Source of the DNA: Nibribacter ruber
GTDB taxonomy: Bacteria; Bacteroidota; Bacteroidia; Cytophagales; Hymenobacteraceae
Length of the DNA stretch: 64,000 bases
Assembly: GCF_009913235.1 (NCBI RefSeq)
Contig: NZ_CP047897.1
Coordinates: 3,099,001 to 3,163,000, forward strand
Reading direction: 5' to 3'
The position numbers were made by a program, and so were the translations under genes. Under the pieces are notes generated by a model. The model saw nothing but the letters and a program-made list of their open reading frames with translations. It was not told where the DNA came from and ran no database searches. This document shows, in pieces, positions 16,613 to 25,158 of the stretch. Numbering within the stretch: position 1 is the stretch's first letter; every line of letters starts with the position of its first letter.

Positions 16613-16993
16613 TTATATCAAGGTATACATCAGTACCGCCAATAGACTCAAGAAAATGAGGAATACCCTCCGTTGGAGATGCTTGGTGACATAACCATCT
16701 TGCTTCAAGTTCCAGTCACATAAGACTTCCAAAAGGAAAGGACCGGGCCTGAAAAGCAAATCTATCCAATCATATCCCTCGTCAAACCTTTTATCAAGCG
16801 TTACTTGATGTTTCCTTTCATAGAATCTGTTCCAGAGGGCTATCTTCTTGTTAATTGCCTGGTCCGTCACACCTCTATTTCTAAGTTCTTGTTTCGCTTA
16901 TTCAACCGCCAACGGGTTCCACTTGTCAGGAGAGGTTGAAATTCTTATGAGTTCATTGGTCTCCCGTTCAACTATAGGTGGCTTAAATTCCAT
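16613..16993 (-). pseudogene. Small membrane protein gene interrupted by an in-frame TAA
   Basis: Read from ATG at 16993, the frame gives MEFKPPIVERETNELIRIST then SPDKWNPLAVE, a TAA at 16900-16898, and continues in the same frame AKQELRNRGVTDQAINKKIA to the stop at 16613. The intact product would be 126 aa with a C-terminal transmembrane segment (VFLIFLSLLAVLMYTLI). The amphipathic ...AVE-x-AKQEL pattern runs straight through the stop, so a single C-to-T change of a CAA codon explains it. A shorter protein could start at GTG 16870 (85 aa). It could be a true pseudogene, a sequencing error, or (least likely) readthrough. Family unknown. Confidence 0.75.
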
Positions 16994-17015
16994 TGCCTAA
17001 TAAAGGGAGGATGTC

Positions 17016-20000
17016 TTACTTACCCGGCGTATCCTTTTTCTTTGCTTTTTCCATGGCGTCATAAACCACCTGCATGATGTTGGTGCGGGTGTTGAGTTGG
17101 CTTAGTTTGGAGTTTTCACGGGTTGGGTACACACGGTTGGAGGTGAATACATAGACTAGTTGGTTTACCGGGTCTACCCACGTGTAAATGCCCGTGAAGC
17201 CCGTATGCCCGAAGCTTTCTGCCGGCGCGCTAGGTGCGGCGTTTCCATTAGGTGTACCCGGTTTAGACGGACGGTCAAAGCCCAGGGCGCGGTAGTTGTC
17301 TGGGCAGAACTGGCACTTGCTGAACGAGCTCACCACGTGGTTGGCAATCAAACGCTTGCCGGCGTAAATACCGTCGTTCAAGTAAAGTTGCATCACTTTG
17401 GCCACGTCATTGGCAGAACCGAATAAACCGGCGTGCCCACTGATGCCACCTAGCATGGCCGCGCCCTCGTCATGCACCGTGCCATGCAGCAACTGCTTCC
17501 TGAAAAGGGAATCATACTCCGTTGGCACAATGCGCGACAGCGGGTATTGCTTGTAGGGGTTAAACGTCAAGGTAGAAGCGCCCAACGGACGGTACAGGCT
17601 GTCTTTCAAGTAGGTCTCAAAGTCTTGGCCGGTAATTTTCTGTACTACCAGCGGCGCCAGAATGAAGGACAAGTCACTGTACACGTAGCCCAGTTTCTCA
17701 TTGAGCGGCGAGTCTTTGATTTCTTCGTAGATTTTCTCTTCGGCGTAGTCTTTCCGGATGAACAAGTTCTGGGCTACGCGGTAAGGGTACTTGTCTGATG
17801 AGTCTGGCCTAAAGATGTGGCTCTTCAGCTCACCATTGCTCTTCACGGCTTCTTTCCAGAACGGAATCCAAGACTTGAGACGGGCCTGGTGCGTGAGAAT
17901 ATCGCGGTAGCGCAGGTTCTCCTTGTTAGACTCCTTCATGAGCGGCAAATATTCGCCCAGGGTCTTGTCTACGTCAAAGCGGCCCTGGCCATGCAGACGC
18001 ATGAAAGCGGCCAGTGAGGTGGTGATTTTGGTCACCGAGGCCAGGTCGTACAAATCTGTATTCAGTACCGGCGTCTTGTTCTCATACGTGTGGTACCCAA
18101 ACGACTTATTGTAGATTACCTTGCCGTTTTTGGCCACCAACACCTGTCCGCCCGGCGTGGCTTTTGCTCTGATTGCCTGCGCCATCAACGAGTCAATACC
18201 CACTAAATCCTGGCTTCTTAGGCCCACGGCTTCTGGGTAGGTGTAGGCTAGTCTAAAACCGGTCTCGGTCTTGAGGCCGTCGCCTACTTTAAAGGCACTG
18301 GACAGTGTCACGGGCAGTTTGCCTTTGGCGCCAATGCCGCCAAAAACCAGCTGAGCCGCCAAGTCTTGGGTGATGTCATTCTCCTGGTAACCGGCTACTA
18401 CAGCGTCGGCGCGTTCAATGTCCTCAAACTTGGCCAGGCTGTACACGTTACCAAACACGCCCACAATGGTTTTCTTGCTCCGGATGAGGTCTTTCAGGAA
18501 GAGGTTCATCTCGGCGGTGATGCCAAAGTTGCTGCTTCCGGCTTTCAGTTGCAGTTTGTGTACGCCAGCAATGACCAGGTTGTAGCCTTGCAGCTGCTCT
18601 TTCAGTTTCTGCAGGTCTGCAATGGTGCTGTTAGCTGGCAAGAAGAAGTTATCCACCTTGGTATAGCGCGCCAGGCCTCTCTGGAAGTCGGTTTCCTGGG
18701 TGGTGCCCACGGCCAGCGCGGCAATTTTCAACGTATCTAATCCCTGAAGCGGCAGTATCTTGTTCTTGTTTCTGAGCAGGGTAAGCGAGGCCTCAGTCAG
18801 CTGGTTGTTGAGGTAATTGGCGTAGGGTGTGTTCAGGTCCGCGATGAGGTTCTGGGTTTCAATGGGTTTCCAGTTGTCCAGGCCCATCCACTGTTTGGCG
18901 GCCAGCACTTTCTTGCAGCGGGCGTCAATCTCGGCTTGGGTAATCTCCTTGTTCACAATGGCCTTCTTCACCTCCTCAATGGTGGTTTTCACGTCCATGG
19001 TGTTCAATAGCATGTCATTTCCTGCCAGTAACGCCTTTACGTCTGCCACGCCCGGCGCGTAGAACTTGGCAACGGCTTGCATGTTCATGGCATCTGTGAA
19101 TACCAGACCCTTATAGCCCAGCTCTTGCTTCAACAAACCCCAAACAATAGGCTTGGAAAGGGTAGAGGCCAGGTCTTTGGTGTTGTCCAGCACGGGAATG
19201 TTCATGTGGGCCACCATCAAACTGCCCAGACCGTTTTTCATCAACTCCCGGAACGGGTACAGCTCCACAGAATCCAGACGCTGGCGCGAGAAGTGAATGA
19301 CCGGCAGGCCGTAATGCGAGTCTACGTTGGTGTCGCCGTGGCCGGGGAAGTGCTTGGCGTTGGCCAGAACCTGGTTGTCTTGCATGCCCTTCACGTAGGC
19401 CATGGCCTTACGGGTCACGTTGTATTTGTCTTCGCCGAAGGACCGGAAACCGATCACCGGGTTGTTGGCATTGTTGTTCACGTCAATCACCGGGGCAAAA
19501 TTCACGTTGATGCCCAGACGGCGGCACTGGCGCGCAATTTCGGCACCCATGTCATAAATCAGTTTCTCATTCTCAATACCGCCCAAGGCCATCTGGTACG
19601 GGAACCGCACGGTGCTGTCCAGACGCATGGCCAAGCCCCACTCGCCGTCAATAGAGACCATCAAAGGCACCTTGCTTTCCTTCTGGTAGCGGTTGGTCAT
19701 GTGCGCCTGACGCACCGGTCCGCCCTGGAAGAAGATCAAGCCGCCCACTTTGTAGGTGTTGATGAGCCGGGAGATGGAGTCCACGTGCGCCTGGTTCTTG
19801 TTGCTGTACACCGGAATCATAATCAGCTGCGCAATGCGCTCCTCTGGAGACAGCGTCTTGAACACAGAGTCTACCCAACGGTTGTTGCCGCCCAGAAAGG
19901 GAGGATCCGTTTTGGGGTTGAATACCGGCGCGGCGGGTTTTTTAGCGGCGGCGGCTTTGGCAGCAGTGGCTGTTTTCTTGGCCGGGGCCTTCTTAGTAGT

Positions 20001-20090
20001 AGTTTTTTTGCGGGTTTGAGCCTCTAATGAGCTAGAAGCTACCAACAAAAACAGGAACAGGACGAGGGAAAGGAAACTATACTTTTTCAA
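17016..20090 (-). CDS. Glycoside hydrolase family 3 (NagZ-like) fused to a class C beta-lactamase-type serine hydrolase
   Basis: 1024 aa, secreted (signal ending near SLEAQ), then a Lys/Ala-rich linker (about residues 27-56). The GH3 domain covers about residues 70-560, with KHFPGHGDT (Lys246, His247), Asp257-x-His259 typical of the NagZ acid/base loop, and the nucleophile Asp333 in FTDAMNM. This points to beta-N-acetylglucosaminidase action on peptidoglycan fragments. The C-terminal serine hydrolase domain has Ser685-xx-Lys688 (SVTK), Tyr804-Ser-Asp806, and His962-Thr-Gly. Such fusions occur in Bacteroidota. Neighbouring LD-carboxypeptidase and dacB support a cell-wall role. The YSD replacing YSN is a conservative variation. 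Confidence 0.92.
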   Translation of the reverse strand: MKKYSFLSLVLFLFLLVASSSLEAQTRKKTTTKKAPAKKTATAAKAAAAKKPAAPVFNPKTDPPFLGGNNRWVDSVFKTLSPEERIAQLIMIPVYSNKNQAHVDSISRLINTYKVGGLIFFQGGPVRQAHMTNRYQKESKVPLMVSIDGEWGLAMRLDSTVRFPYQMALGGIENEKLIYDMGAEIARQCRRLGINVNFAPVIDVNNNANNPVIGFRSFGEDKYNVTRKAMAYVKGMQDNQVLANAKHFPGHGDTNVDSHYGLPVIHFSRQRLDSVELYPFRELMKNGLGSLMVAHMNIPVLDNTKDLASTLSKPIVWGLLKQELGYKGLVFTDAMNMQAVAKFYAPGVADVKALLAGNDMLLNTMDVKTTIEEVKKAIVNKEITQAEIDARCKKVLAAKQWMGLDNWKPIETQNLIADLNTPYANYLNNQLTEASLTLLRNKNKILPLQGLDTLKIAALAVGTTQETDFQRGLARYTKVDNFFLPANSTIADLQKLKEQLQGYNLVIAGVHKLQLKAGSSNFGITAEMNLFLKDLIRSKKTIVGVFGNVYSLAKFEDIERADAVVAGYQENDITQDLAAQLVFGGIGAKGKLPVTLSSAFKVGDGLKTETGFRLAYTYPEAVGLRSQDLVGIDSLMAQAIRAKATPGGQVLVAKNGKVIYNKSFGYHTYENKTPVLNTDLYDLASVTKITTSLAAFMRLHGQGRFDVDKTLGEYLPLMKESNKENLRYRDILTHQARLKSWIPFWKEAVKSNGELKSHIFRPDSSDKYPYRVAQNLFIRKDYAEEKIYEEIKDSPLNEKLGYVYSDLSFILAPLVVQKITGQDFETYLKDSLYRPLGASTLTFNPYKQYPLSRIVPTEYDSLFRKQLLHGTVHDEGAAMLGGISGHAGLFGSANDVAKVMQLYLNDGIYAGKRLIANHVVSSFSKCQFCPDNYRALGFDRPSKPGTPNGNAAPSAPAESFGHTGFTGIYTWVDPVNQLVYVFTSNRVYPTRENSKLSQLNTRTNIMQVVYDAMEKAKKKDTPGK

Positions 20091-20133
20091 GATGAAGCGA
20101 TGGTTGAGTGCGTAGGTACGGTTGAAAGGGCAA

Positions 20134-20167
20134 GTTAGGCTGTTTTTCTTAAAAACGACCTAAAATA
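20134..20167. repeat. Decayed R1-like repeat
   Basis: AGTTAGGCTGTTTTTCTTAA then AAACGACCTAAAAT: the outer arms are lost but AGGCTGTTTTTCTTAAAAACGACCT still self-pairs. It lies between the GH3 fusion and the LD-carboxypeptidase gene, a slot that would be expected to hold R1. Confidence 0.4.
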
Positions 20168-20178
20168 GAACTCTCATG

Positions 20179-21240
20179 TTACACCACAACGCCGTTTAGC
20201 AGTTGAATAGTGCCATTGGCGGCGTTAATTTCTGCCATGGCGCCCACGGGTATGGTAAATTTGTGCGTGATGTGGCCAATCATGGCGCCAGAGTAAACTG
20301 GTACTTTTAAAGGTTGCAGATGCTGCTCCAGGACTTCCTCCAAAGTAAGGGAGCCGTAGCTTCCGCTGCCGGGATCACAGTCGCTGCACTTGCCAAACAC
20401 CACACCCTTGACCTCGTCCAGCACACCCGCCAGTTTTAATTGCGTGAGCATGCGGTCTATCTTGTACACATTCTCATTGATGTCTTCCAGAAACAGGATG
20501 GCGTCTTTCCAGTGGGGCAGGTAGTCTGAGCCAATGATGGAGGAGAGTACCGTGAGGTTGCCGCCCACTAATCTGCCTCTGGCCGTGCCGGGCGTGATGG
20601 TGGTGATGCGGTCTTTGACGATGGTTAAATTGTCTCCTATCTCTTTGGGGTTCTCAAATAGAACGGCCTCGCCGTCAAACAACACCTTTGTGAAAAAGTC
20701 TGCCGAGAACTTATTCCAGGTGGCGGCTCCCACCGGGCCATGAAACGTCACCAAGCCAGTCTTGGCCGTAATGGCCACAAGCAACGACGTGATGTCTGAG
20801 TACCCGATCAAGGGTTTGGGGTTGCGCTGAATGGTCTTGTAGTCCAGCAGGGGCAGCAACCGCGCGCAACCCCAGCCGCCGTGAATGGCCAGAATCCCCT
20901 GCACGCCTTTGTCTGCGAACATGGCGTTCACGTCCTCGGCGCGGGCCTGGTCTGTGCCAGCTAAATAGCCAAACCTGTCAAACACGTGCCTGCCCAGTTT
21001 CACCTTCAACCCCAGCGCCTCTAGCGTCTCAATAGTAATCTGCACGGTTTCTTTGCTGAATGCCGCACCCGCCGGGCAAATGAGCCCCACGGTGTCATTG
21101 CGTTTAAGGCGCGGCGGCAAGAGGACCTTGGGTTCTTTGTCTGGGGTGAGGGAATGGGCAGAAGAAAAACCAAGCAGCGGAACGGCGGCAGCGGCCATGG
21201 AAAGGGAGGCCAGCACCTGGCGGCGGGAACGAACGGTCAT
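20179..21240 (-). CDS. Murein LD-carboxypeptidase (peptidase S66)
   Basis: Cleaves the L,D bond releasing terminal D-Ala from murein tetrapeptides during recycling. 353 aa with a Tat-like signal (SRRQVLASLSMAAAAVPLLG). Nucleophile Ser148 in LIGYSDITSLL; the Glu and His of the family triad are expected around FLEDINENVYKID and MIGHITHKFTIPVG near the C-terminus. The long N-terminal export signal suggests a periplasmic rather than cytoplasmic enzyme. It is co-oriented with the GH3 fusion 88 bp away and divergent from dacB. Confidence 0.92.
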   Translation of the reverse strand: MTVRSRRQVLASLSMAAAAVPLLGFSSAHSLTPDKEPKVLLPPRLKRNDTVGLICPAGAAFSKETVQITIETLEALGLKVKLGRHVFDRFGYLAGTDQARAEDVNAMFADKGVQGILAIHGGWGCARLLPLLDYKTIQRNPKPLIGYSDITSLLVAITAKTGLVTFHGPVGAATWNKFSADFFTKVLFDGEAVLFENPKEIGDNLTIVKDRITTITPGTARGRLVGGNLTVLSSIIGSDYLPHWKDAILFLEDINENVYKIDRMLTQLKLAGVLDEVKGVVFGKCSDCDPGSGSYGSLTLEEVLEQHLQPLKVPVYSGAMIGHITHKFTIPVGAMAEINAANGTIQLLNGVVV

Positions 21241-21319
21241 AGGTCTATAGAATTTGCGGCCCTTAAAATAAGCAGATTGCCCGTAGCGCCCAGTTTTTTC
21301 AGATTACTTTATTGGAATC

Positions 21320-21357
21320 CGTTTTTGGCCTGTTTTGCGGGAAATAGCCCAAAAACG
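21320..21357. repeat. R1 repeat, copy 8
   Basis: Left CGTTTTTGGCCTGTTTTG, right GGAAATAGCCCAAAAACG. It sits in a divergent promoter region, where it cannot be a terminator for either flanking gene. Confidence 0.95.
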
Positions 21358-21419
21358 AAATTTTTGCCTATAGGCTTTCCCTATCCAGAATTTTTAAGGT
21401 ACTTACCTCGGTAAATTGG

Positions 21420-22820
21420 ATGACCATGTCTATACTCTCCCAAAAATCATTTCATAAGCTGTTGCCGGTTGTTGCCCTCTGGACGATTATGGGCTGTTCC
21501 AGCAGCAAACCCACTCCCGCCGTCACCGACACCGCAACGGTAGAACCCGCGCCAGCCGTGCCGGCACCACCGCCGTACGGGCCCGCCGAAATCAAGCGCC
21601 AGGTGCTGGCCTCTGAAGCACTCAAGAACCGGTTTGTAGGCTTCGCGCTGTATGATCCAGAACTCAAGCAGATGGTGGTGGAGCACAACGCAGACAAATA
21701 TTTCGTGCCGGCCTCCAACACCAAGCTGTTCACCTTTTACGCCAGCCTCAAGATGCTGGGAGACTCCATTCCGGCGCTTAAGTACGTGGTGCGCGGCGAC
21801 TCATTGATCTTTTGGGGAACCGGCGATCCTACCTTCACGCACATGGACCTGAAGAACACCCTGGCCTATGACTTCCTGAAGAACCGCAAAGAAAAGCTGT
21901 ATTACCTGGAGGCGCCTTTTGAGAGCACGCCCTTCGGGCAAAACTGGGGCTGGGATGACTACAACTACTACTATCAACCCGAACGCAGCGTCTTTCCCAT
22001 TCATGGCAACATCGTCAAGTTTGTAAAAAAGACCGGCGGATCTTCCTACTCAGTGACGCCCAAGCGGTTCAAAGCCTTGGTGAAGACAGACACCACCCGC
22101 AATGCCAGCAAAGACCCTTTTGTAAGAGCCTGGCGAAGCAATGACCTTCAGTATTTCCCCAAGCACGCCGCCGCTTCTTATTCTGTGGAAGTGCCGTTCA
22201 TTCCGTCGGCAGACATGACCGTCAAGCTCTTGGCAGACACCTTGAAGCGATCAGTGACTTTGCTGAAAAAACGAGCCCTTCCCCAAGACGGACAAATCTT
22301 CTATGGGCTGCCGGCAGACACGGTGATCAAGCGCATGCTGCAGGTAAGCGACAACCTCTTTGCCGAGCAGCTCATGGCGCTTTGCTCTGGTACGCTCTCA
22401 GACACGCTCTCTGTGGAGCGCGCCATCAAGCACGTCACCAAAACCTACCTGGCAGACTTGCCAGATGCCCCCGTCTGGGTAGACGGCTCTGGCTTGTCCT
22501 CGCAGAACATGTTCACGCCGCGCAGCATCATTGCCCTTCTGCAGAAACTGCAGCAGGAGCGCCCTGAGGAACGCTTGTTGCCGCTTCTGGCCACGGGCGG
22601 GCAGCCGGGCACCTTTCGGGCCATTTACCAGGCGCCGGTGCCCTATGTCTTCGGGAAGTCTGGTACGCTGTCCCATGTGCACAACCAGAGCGGCTACATC
22701 AAGACCAAGAGCGGCAAACTTTTACTGTTCAGTTTTATGAACAACAACTACAGCACGTCTTCTGCTGAGATCAGGAATGAGATGGTCCGGATTATGACGG
22801 AAGTGCACGAGCGGTATTAA
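21420..22820 (+). CDS. dacB: D-alanyl-D-alanine carboxypeptidase/endopeptidase (PBP4 type, S13)
   Basis: Periplasmic low-molecular-weight penicillin-binding protein that trims or cleaves peptidoglycan cross-links. 466 aa; lipobox IMGCSSS predicts lipid anchoring, followed by a Pro/Ala-rich linker. Active-site Ser99-xx-Lys102 in PASNTKLFTF, the SDN motif in VSDNLFAEQLMAL, and KSGT in VFGKSGTLSHVHNQSGYI. Start at ATG 21420 or ATG 21426. It groups with the LD-carboxypeptidase, GH3 and NlpC/P60 genes as a wall-remodelling neighbourhood. Confidence 0.93.
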   Translation: MTMSILSQKSFHKLLPVVALWTIMGCSSSKPTPAVTDTATVEPAPAVPAPPPYGPAEIKRQVLASEALKNRFVGFALYDPELKQMVVEHNADKYFVPASNTKLFTFYASLKMLGDSIPALKYVVRGDSLIFWGTGDPTFTHMDLKNTLAYDFLKNRKEKLYYLEAPFESTPFGQNWGWDDYNYYYQPERSVFPIHGNIVKFVKKTGGSSYSVTPKRFKALVKTDTTRNASKDPFVRAWRSNDLQYFPKHAAASYSVEVPFIPSADMTVKLLADTLKRSVTLLKKRALPQDGQIFYGLPADTVIKRMLQVSDNLFAEQLMALCSGTLSDTLSVERAIKHVTKTYLADLPDAPVWVDGSGLSSQNMFTPRSIIALLQKLQQERPEERLLPLLATGGQPGTFRAIYQAPVPYVFGKSGTLSHVHNQSGYIKTKSGKLLLFSFMNNNYSTSSAEIRNEMVRIMTEVHERY

Positions 22821-22840
22821 GAGACGGTGGTTGCAGAAGG

Positions 22841-22878
22841 CGTTTTTGGCTTGTTTTCCAGAAAACAGGCCAAAAACG
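22841..22878. repeat. R1 repeat, copy 9
   Basis: Left CGTTTTTGGCTTGTTTTC, right GAAAACAGGCCAAAAACG, one arm mismatch only. It lies 20 bp after the dacB stop; pairing extends outward by GC. Confidence 0.96.
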
Positions 22879-23040
22879 CTTTTTCTGTTTTCTATTGCTT
22901 ATGTGTACTTCTTTGAAAGGGTAAAGGAGAGGGCGGAGGTGTGCCGAGTTCAGATAGAGTCCCTGTTCCAGAGCAACTACCGTTGCCTAACGCACATTTT
23001 CCTCTTGAGGATTGCCCAAACGAGAGTTTGAGGCACCGAG

Positions 23041-23080
23041 GATTCTCCCCTTGAGGGGAGCGCAGAGGGGTGTTTACATA
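23041..23080 (+). repeat. R2 repeat, solo copy
   Basis: GATTCTCCCCTTGAGGGGAG then CGCAGAGGGGTGTTTACATA. It contains the 6-bp stem CTCCCC/GGGGAG with a TTGA tetraloop that defines R2. Confidence 0.9.
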
Positions 23081-23551
23081 ATTTGGTCAAACTCGCCAGC
23101 CATTGTTGGTGTTATCACCAACGACTAAGACTGCCTATCAAAAATCAATTACCTCCCAACCCGTCCTTTCCAACTTCTCCTTCCTTACTTTCTGCCCGCG
23201 TTTGTCACTTTTCTCCTTGATGAGAAAAGTAACCAAAAGAATCAAGAGCCCCAGAACTCGCTGACCGCTCGGACAGGCGGTGGCTCAAAGTTATGCACCG
23301 TGAGAATTGATTCGTTTCATGGTAGGCTTACGCCGCTGCCAAGTGAGAGACCATTGCTTTCTCCCTCGTGAAAAGAGACTTAAATTGATCAGTCTCTTTT
23401 CCCTCGGTCAAGGGCGGGCGGATTGCTGTTGGAGGAGTTGCTATGCCTTCATGCGCTGGCGCGGATGTCATTTTTCACCGTAGAGACAACGGCATCGCCT
23501 TGTCTCCCACGCATTGCCTTCTTCTTCCGGCCTCCTTGCCTCCTTCCTTTG

Positions 23552-23603
23552 CTCAAAAGACCTCGTAGTGTGCGCAGCTCCTGCGAATGTCTGTGCCGAG
23601 AAC
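23552..23603. repeat. R4 repeat (about 52 bp)
   Basis: Starts CTCAAAAGACCTCGTAG and ends GCCGAGAAC. It matches the reverse complement of 43459-43510 with about 5 differences. Confidence 0.85.
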
Positions 23604-23639
23604 CGTTTCCAACTATTCTTGGAAAACAGCCCAAAAGCG
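23604..23639. repeat. Decayed R1 repeat
   Basis: CGTTTCCAACTATTCTTGGA then AAACAGCCCAAAAGCG, 36 bp with several changes, directly abutting R4. Confidence 0.6.
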
Positions 23640-23710
23640 CATCAGTAAAAAGCCCTTCTCCAGCACAACGGAGAGGGGCTTTTGTCATGTTAAGACATCT
23701 GCAGTTCTGT

Positions 23711-23748
23711 TGTTTTTGGCCTCTTTTCTAGAAAACAGGTCAAAAACG
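23711..23748. repeat. R1 repeat, copy 10
   Basis: Left TGTTTTTGGCCTCTTTTC, right GAAAACAGGTCAAAAACG, centre TCTAGA. It lies 36 bp from the NlpC/P60 stop. Confidence 0.95.
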
Positions 23749-23784
23749 GACTCGCTGTTAAAATCAACTTTCTCTAAAGGCTTC

Positions 23785-24984
23785 TTATTTCATGGCAGGT
23801 GCTTCATACAAGGCAGAAGTACGAAGGTCTTGCAGGGTGGCTTGGGGTGGAATGCGTTTGGCGCGTAGGAAGCGGTTGAGCTCATAGGCGTCAAAGTTGG
23901 CGGCTTTGGGGTCCATGCTACTGATGCGCACGCGGCCTGCTGAGTGGATGAACTCGTTGTTGCCAATCCACATGCCCACGTGCACTACGCGCTCAGATTT
24001 GCCCTCCTTGGCGGGTGACCCGAAGAATAGTAAATCGCCGGGGCGCAGGTTCTGGAAGCCTTGCTGGGTGTCCAGTAGTTCGCCTACGTGCACTTGCTGG
24101 GAGGCATCGCGGGGAAGGATGAGACCGTTCATGAAATACACCGTTTTGGTGAAGCCGCTGCAGTCTACGCCTTTCAAAGAGGTGCCGCCCCAGAGGTACG
24201 GCAAGCCCATGAGGCGCTTCGCACTGGCTACCAGATTCTCCTCTGAAGGTTGGCGGGTAGCGGTCCACTCTTTGTACAAAACTGCATCGGCTACGGGTAC
24301 AAAGCCCGTGCGTCCGTCGGGGAACTCTACTTCATACTGGTCTTTCGTCTTGGTTTTCAAAGCCAGCACATCGCCGTACACCAAATCAGAAACCGTGGCG
24401 CTCTGCCCTTGCGGGGAAGTTTGCGCAAACCCATATAACTGCGTGTAGAGTAGCTTTTCTTTCTGTTGCCAGGTGGCAAAGTCGGCTTCATTCATGAGTT
24501 TGATGCCCGCCGCGTCTACCCACGCCAGATATTTGTCTGGGGTTTGGACCAGGTACCAGCCGTCTTTGTATTTATACACGTTCAGGGGCGTGCCCATGGT
24601 GGCCTGGGTGGCCAATTCTGCCGGGTGCTTGGGCTCGCTTCTGAGGTTGGCCACGGAGAGGGTCACCACGGCCCTATTTTTACCCTGCAGTTTAGCGTCT
24701 GGCAATACCTGAATGCTGTCCTGGAAGGGAATTCCGGCTGAGGTCAAGCGGCTTAGCAAAGCAGCTTTGGCGGCAGGCACATTGGTCTCGCCGCGCAGCA
24801 CCTGGCCGTTGGGGCTCACTTGAAACAACACGGTGCGCTTGTCTGGGGCAAACTGCTGGCGCACGGCCTCAATGTGCGGGGCCAGCGGTGAGGCTGCCGA
24901 AACGGTTTTCTGCTGAGGCGTCTTGGTAGTGGCACAGGCCATTAAAAACGATAGCAGAAGTAAAAGGGGACTGTTCTTCATCAT
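23785..24984 (-). CDS. SH3-domain NlpC/P60 cysteine peptidase
   Basis: Murein endopeptidase, likely cleaving gamma-D-Glu-diamino acid bonds. 399 aa; lipoprotein signal with lipobox LLMACAT. An SH3-like region (about residues 115-235, including TMGTPLNVYKYKDGWYLVQTPDKY) is followed by the NlpC/P60 domain with catalytic Cys275 in GVDCSGFT and His in RVVHVGMWIG, plus LPRDASQQ. Domain order matches Bacteroidota YkfC/DvLysB-like enzymes. It is divergent from the GNAT gene. Confidence 0.92.
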   Translation of the reverse strand: MMKNSPLLLLLSFLMACATTKTPQQKTVSAASPLAPHIEAVRQQFAPDKRTVLFQVSPNGQVLRGETNVPAAKAALLSRLTSAGIPFQDSIQVLPDAKLQGKNRAVVTLSVANLRSEPKHPAELATQATMGTPLNVYKYKDGWYLVQTPDKYLAWVDAAGIKLMNEADFATWQQKEKLLYTQLYGFAQTSPQGQSATVSDLVYGDVLALKTKTKDQYEVEFPDGRTGFVPVADAVLYKEWTATRQPSEENLVASAKRLMGLPYLWGGTSLKGVDCSGFTKTVYFMNGLILPRDASQQVHVGELLDTQQGFQNLRPGDLLFFGSPAKEGKSERVVHVGMWIGNNEFIHSAGRVRISSMDPKAANFDAYELNRFLRAKRIPPQATLQDLRTSALYEAPAMK

Positions 24985-25082
24985 AATAGCATTGATTCCT
25001 AAAGATACAGGTTCTGCTCACAAACTGGTAAGCTTTGTCCTTTCAACATCCTGCCGCCGGTTCAAGTTCTGGTAGGCGTCCT

Positions 25083-25120
25083 CGTTTTTGGCTTGTTTTC
25101 CGGGAAACAGGCTAAAAACG
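25083..25120. repeat. R1 repeat, copy 11
   Basis: Left CGTTTTTGGCTTGTTTTC, right GGAAACAGGCTAAAAACG. It lies in the divergent gap, 16 bp upstream of the GNAT -7 box. Confidence 0.94.
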
Positions 25121-25136
25121 GCACAGGGGCATTGCG

Positions 25137-25144
25137 TATCTTTG
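25137..25144 (+). promoter_or_regulatory. Candidate -7 box for the GNAT gene
   Basis: TATCTTTG, an exact TAnnTTTG match, 14 bp before the chosen ATG. A -33 element would fall inside R1 copy 11. Confidence 0.55.
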
Positions 25145-25158
25145 CCGACAATCTTTTA

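Larger units (their letters stand above)
22821..23784. other. Gene-free stretch of about 960 bp packed with repeats
   Basis: No convincing gene. It holds R1 copies 9 and 10, a decayed R1, an R2 copy and an R4 copy. Between about 23,200 and 23,420 lies a stretch (TCACTTTTCTCCTTGATGAG and onward, ending near AGTCTCTTTTCCCTCGG) with short inverted segments. It resembles repeated intergenic DNA I associate with Bacteroidota genomes, but I cannot confirm this here. Confidence 0.7.

Noticed and set aside
17016-18100. Acquired beta-lactam resistance gene
   Set aside because: The serine-hydrolase domain is fused to a NagZ-like enzyme in a wall-metabolism neighbourhood and resembles housekeeping penicillin-recognising enzymes; no mobile element is adjacent.
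25093-25158. Longer GNAT reading frame beginning inside R1 copy 11
   Set aside because: It would start upstream of the -7 box and translate repeat sequence; ATG 25159 fits better.
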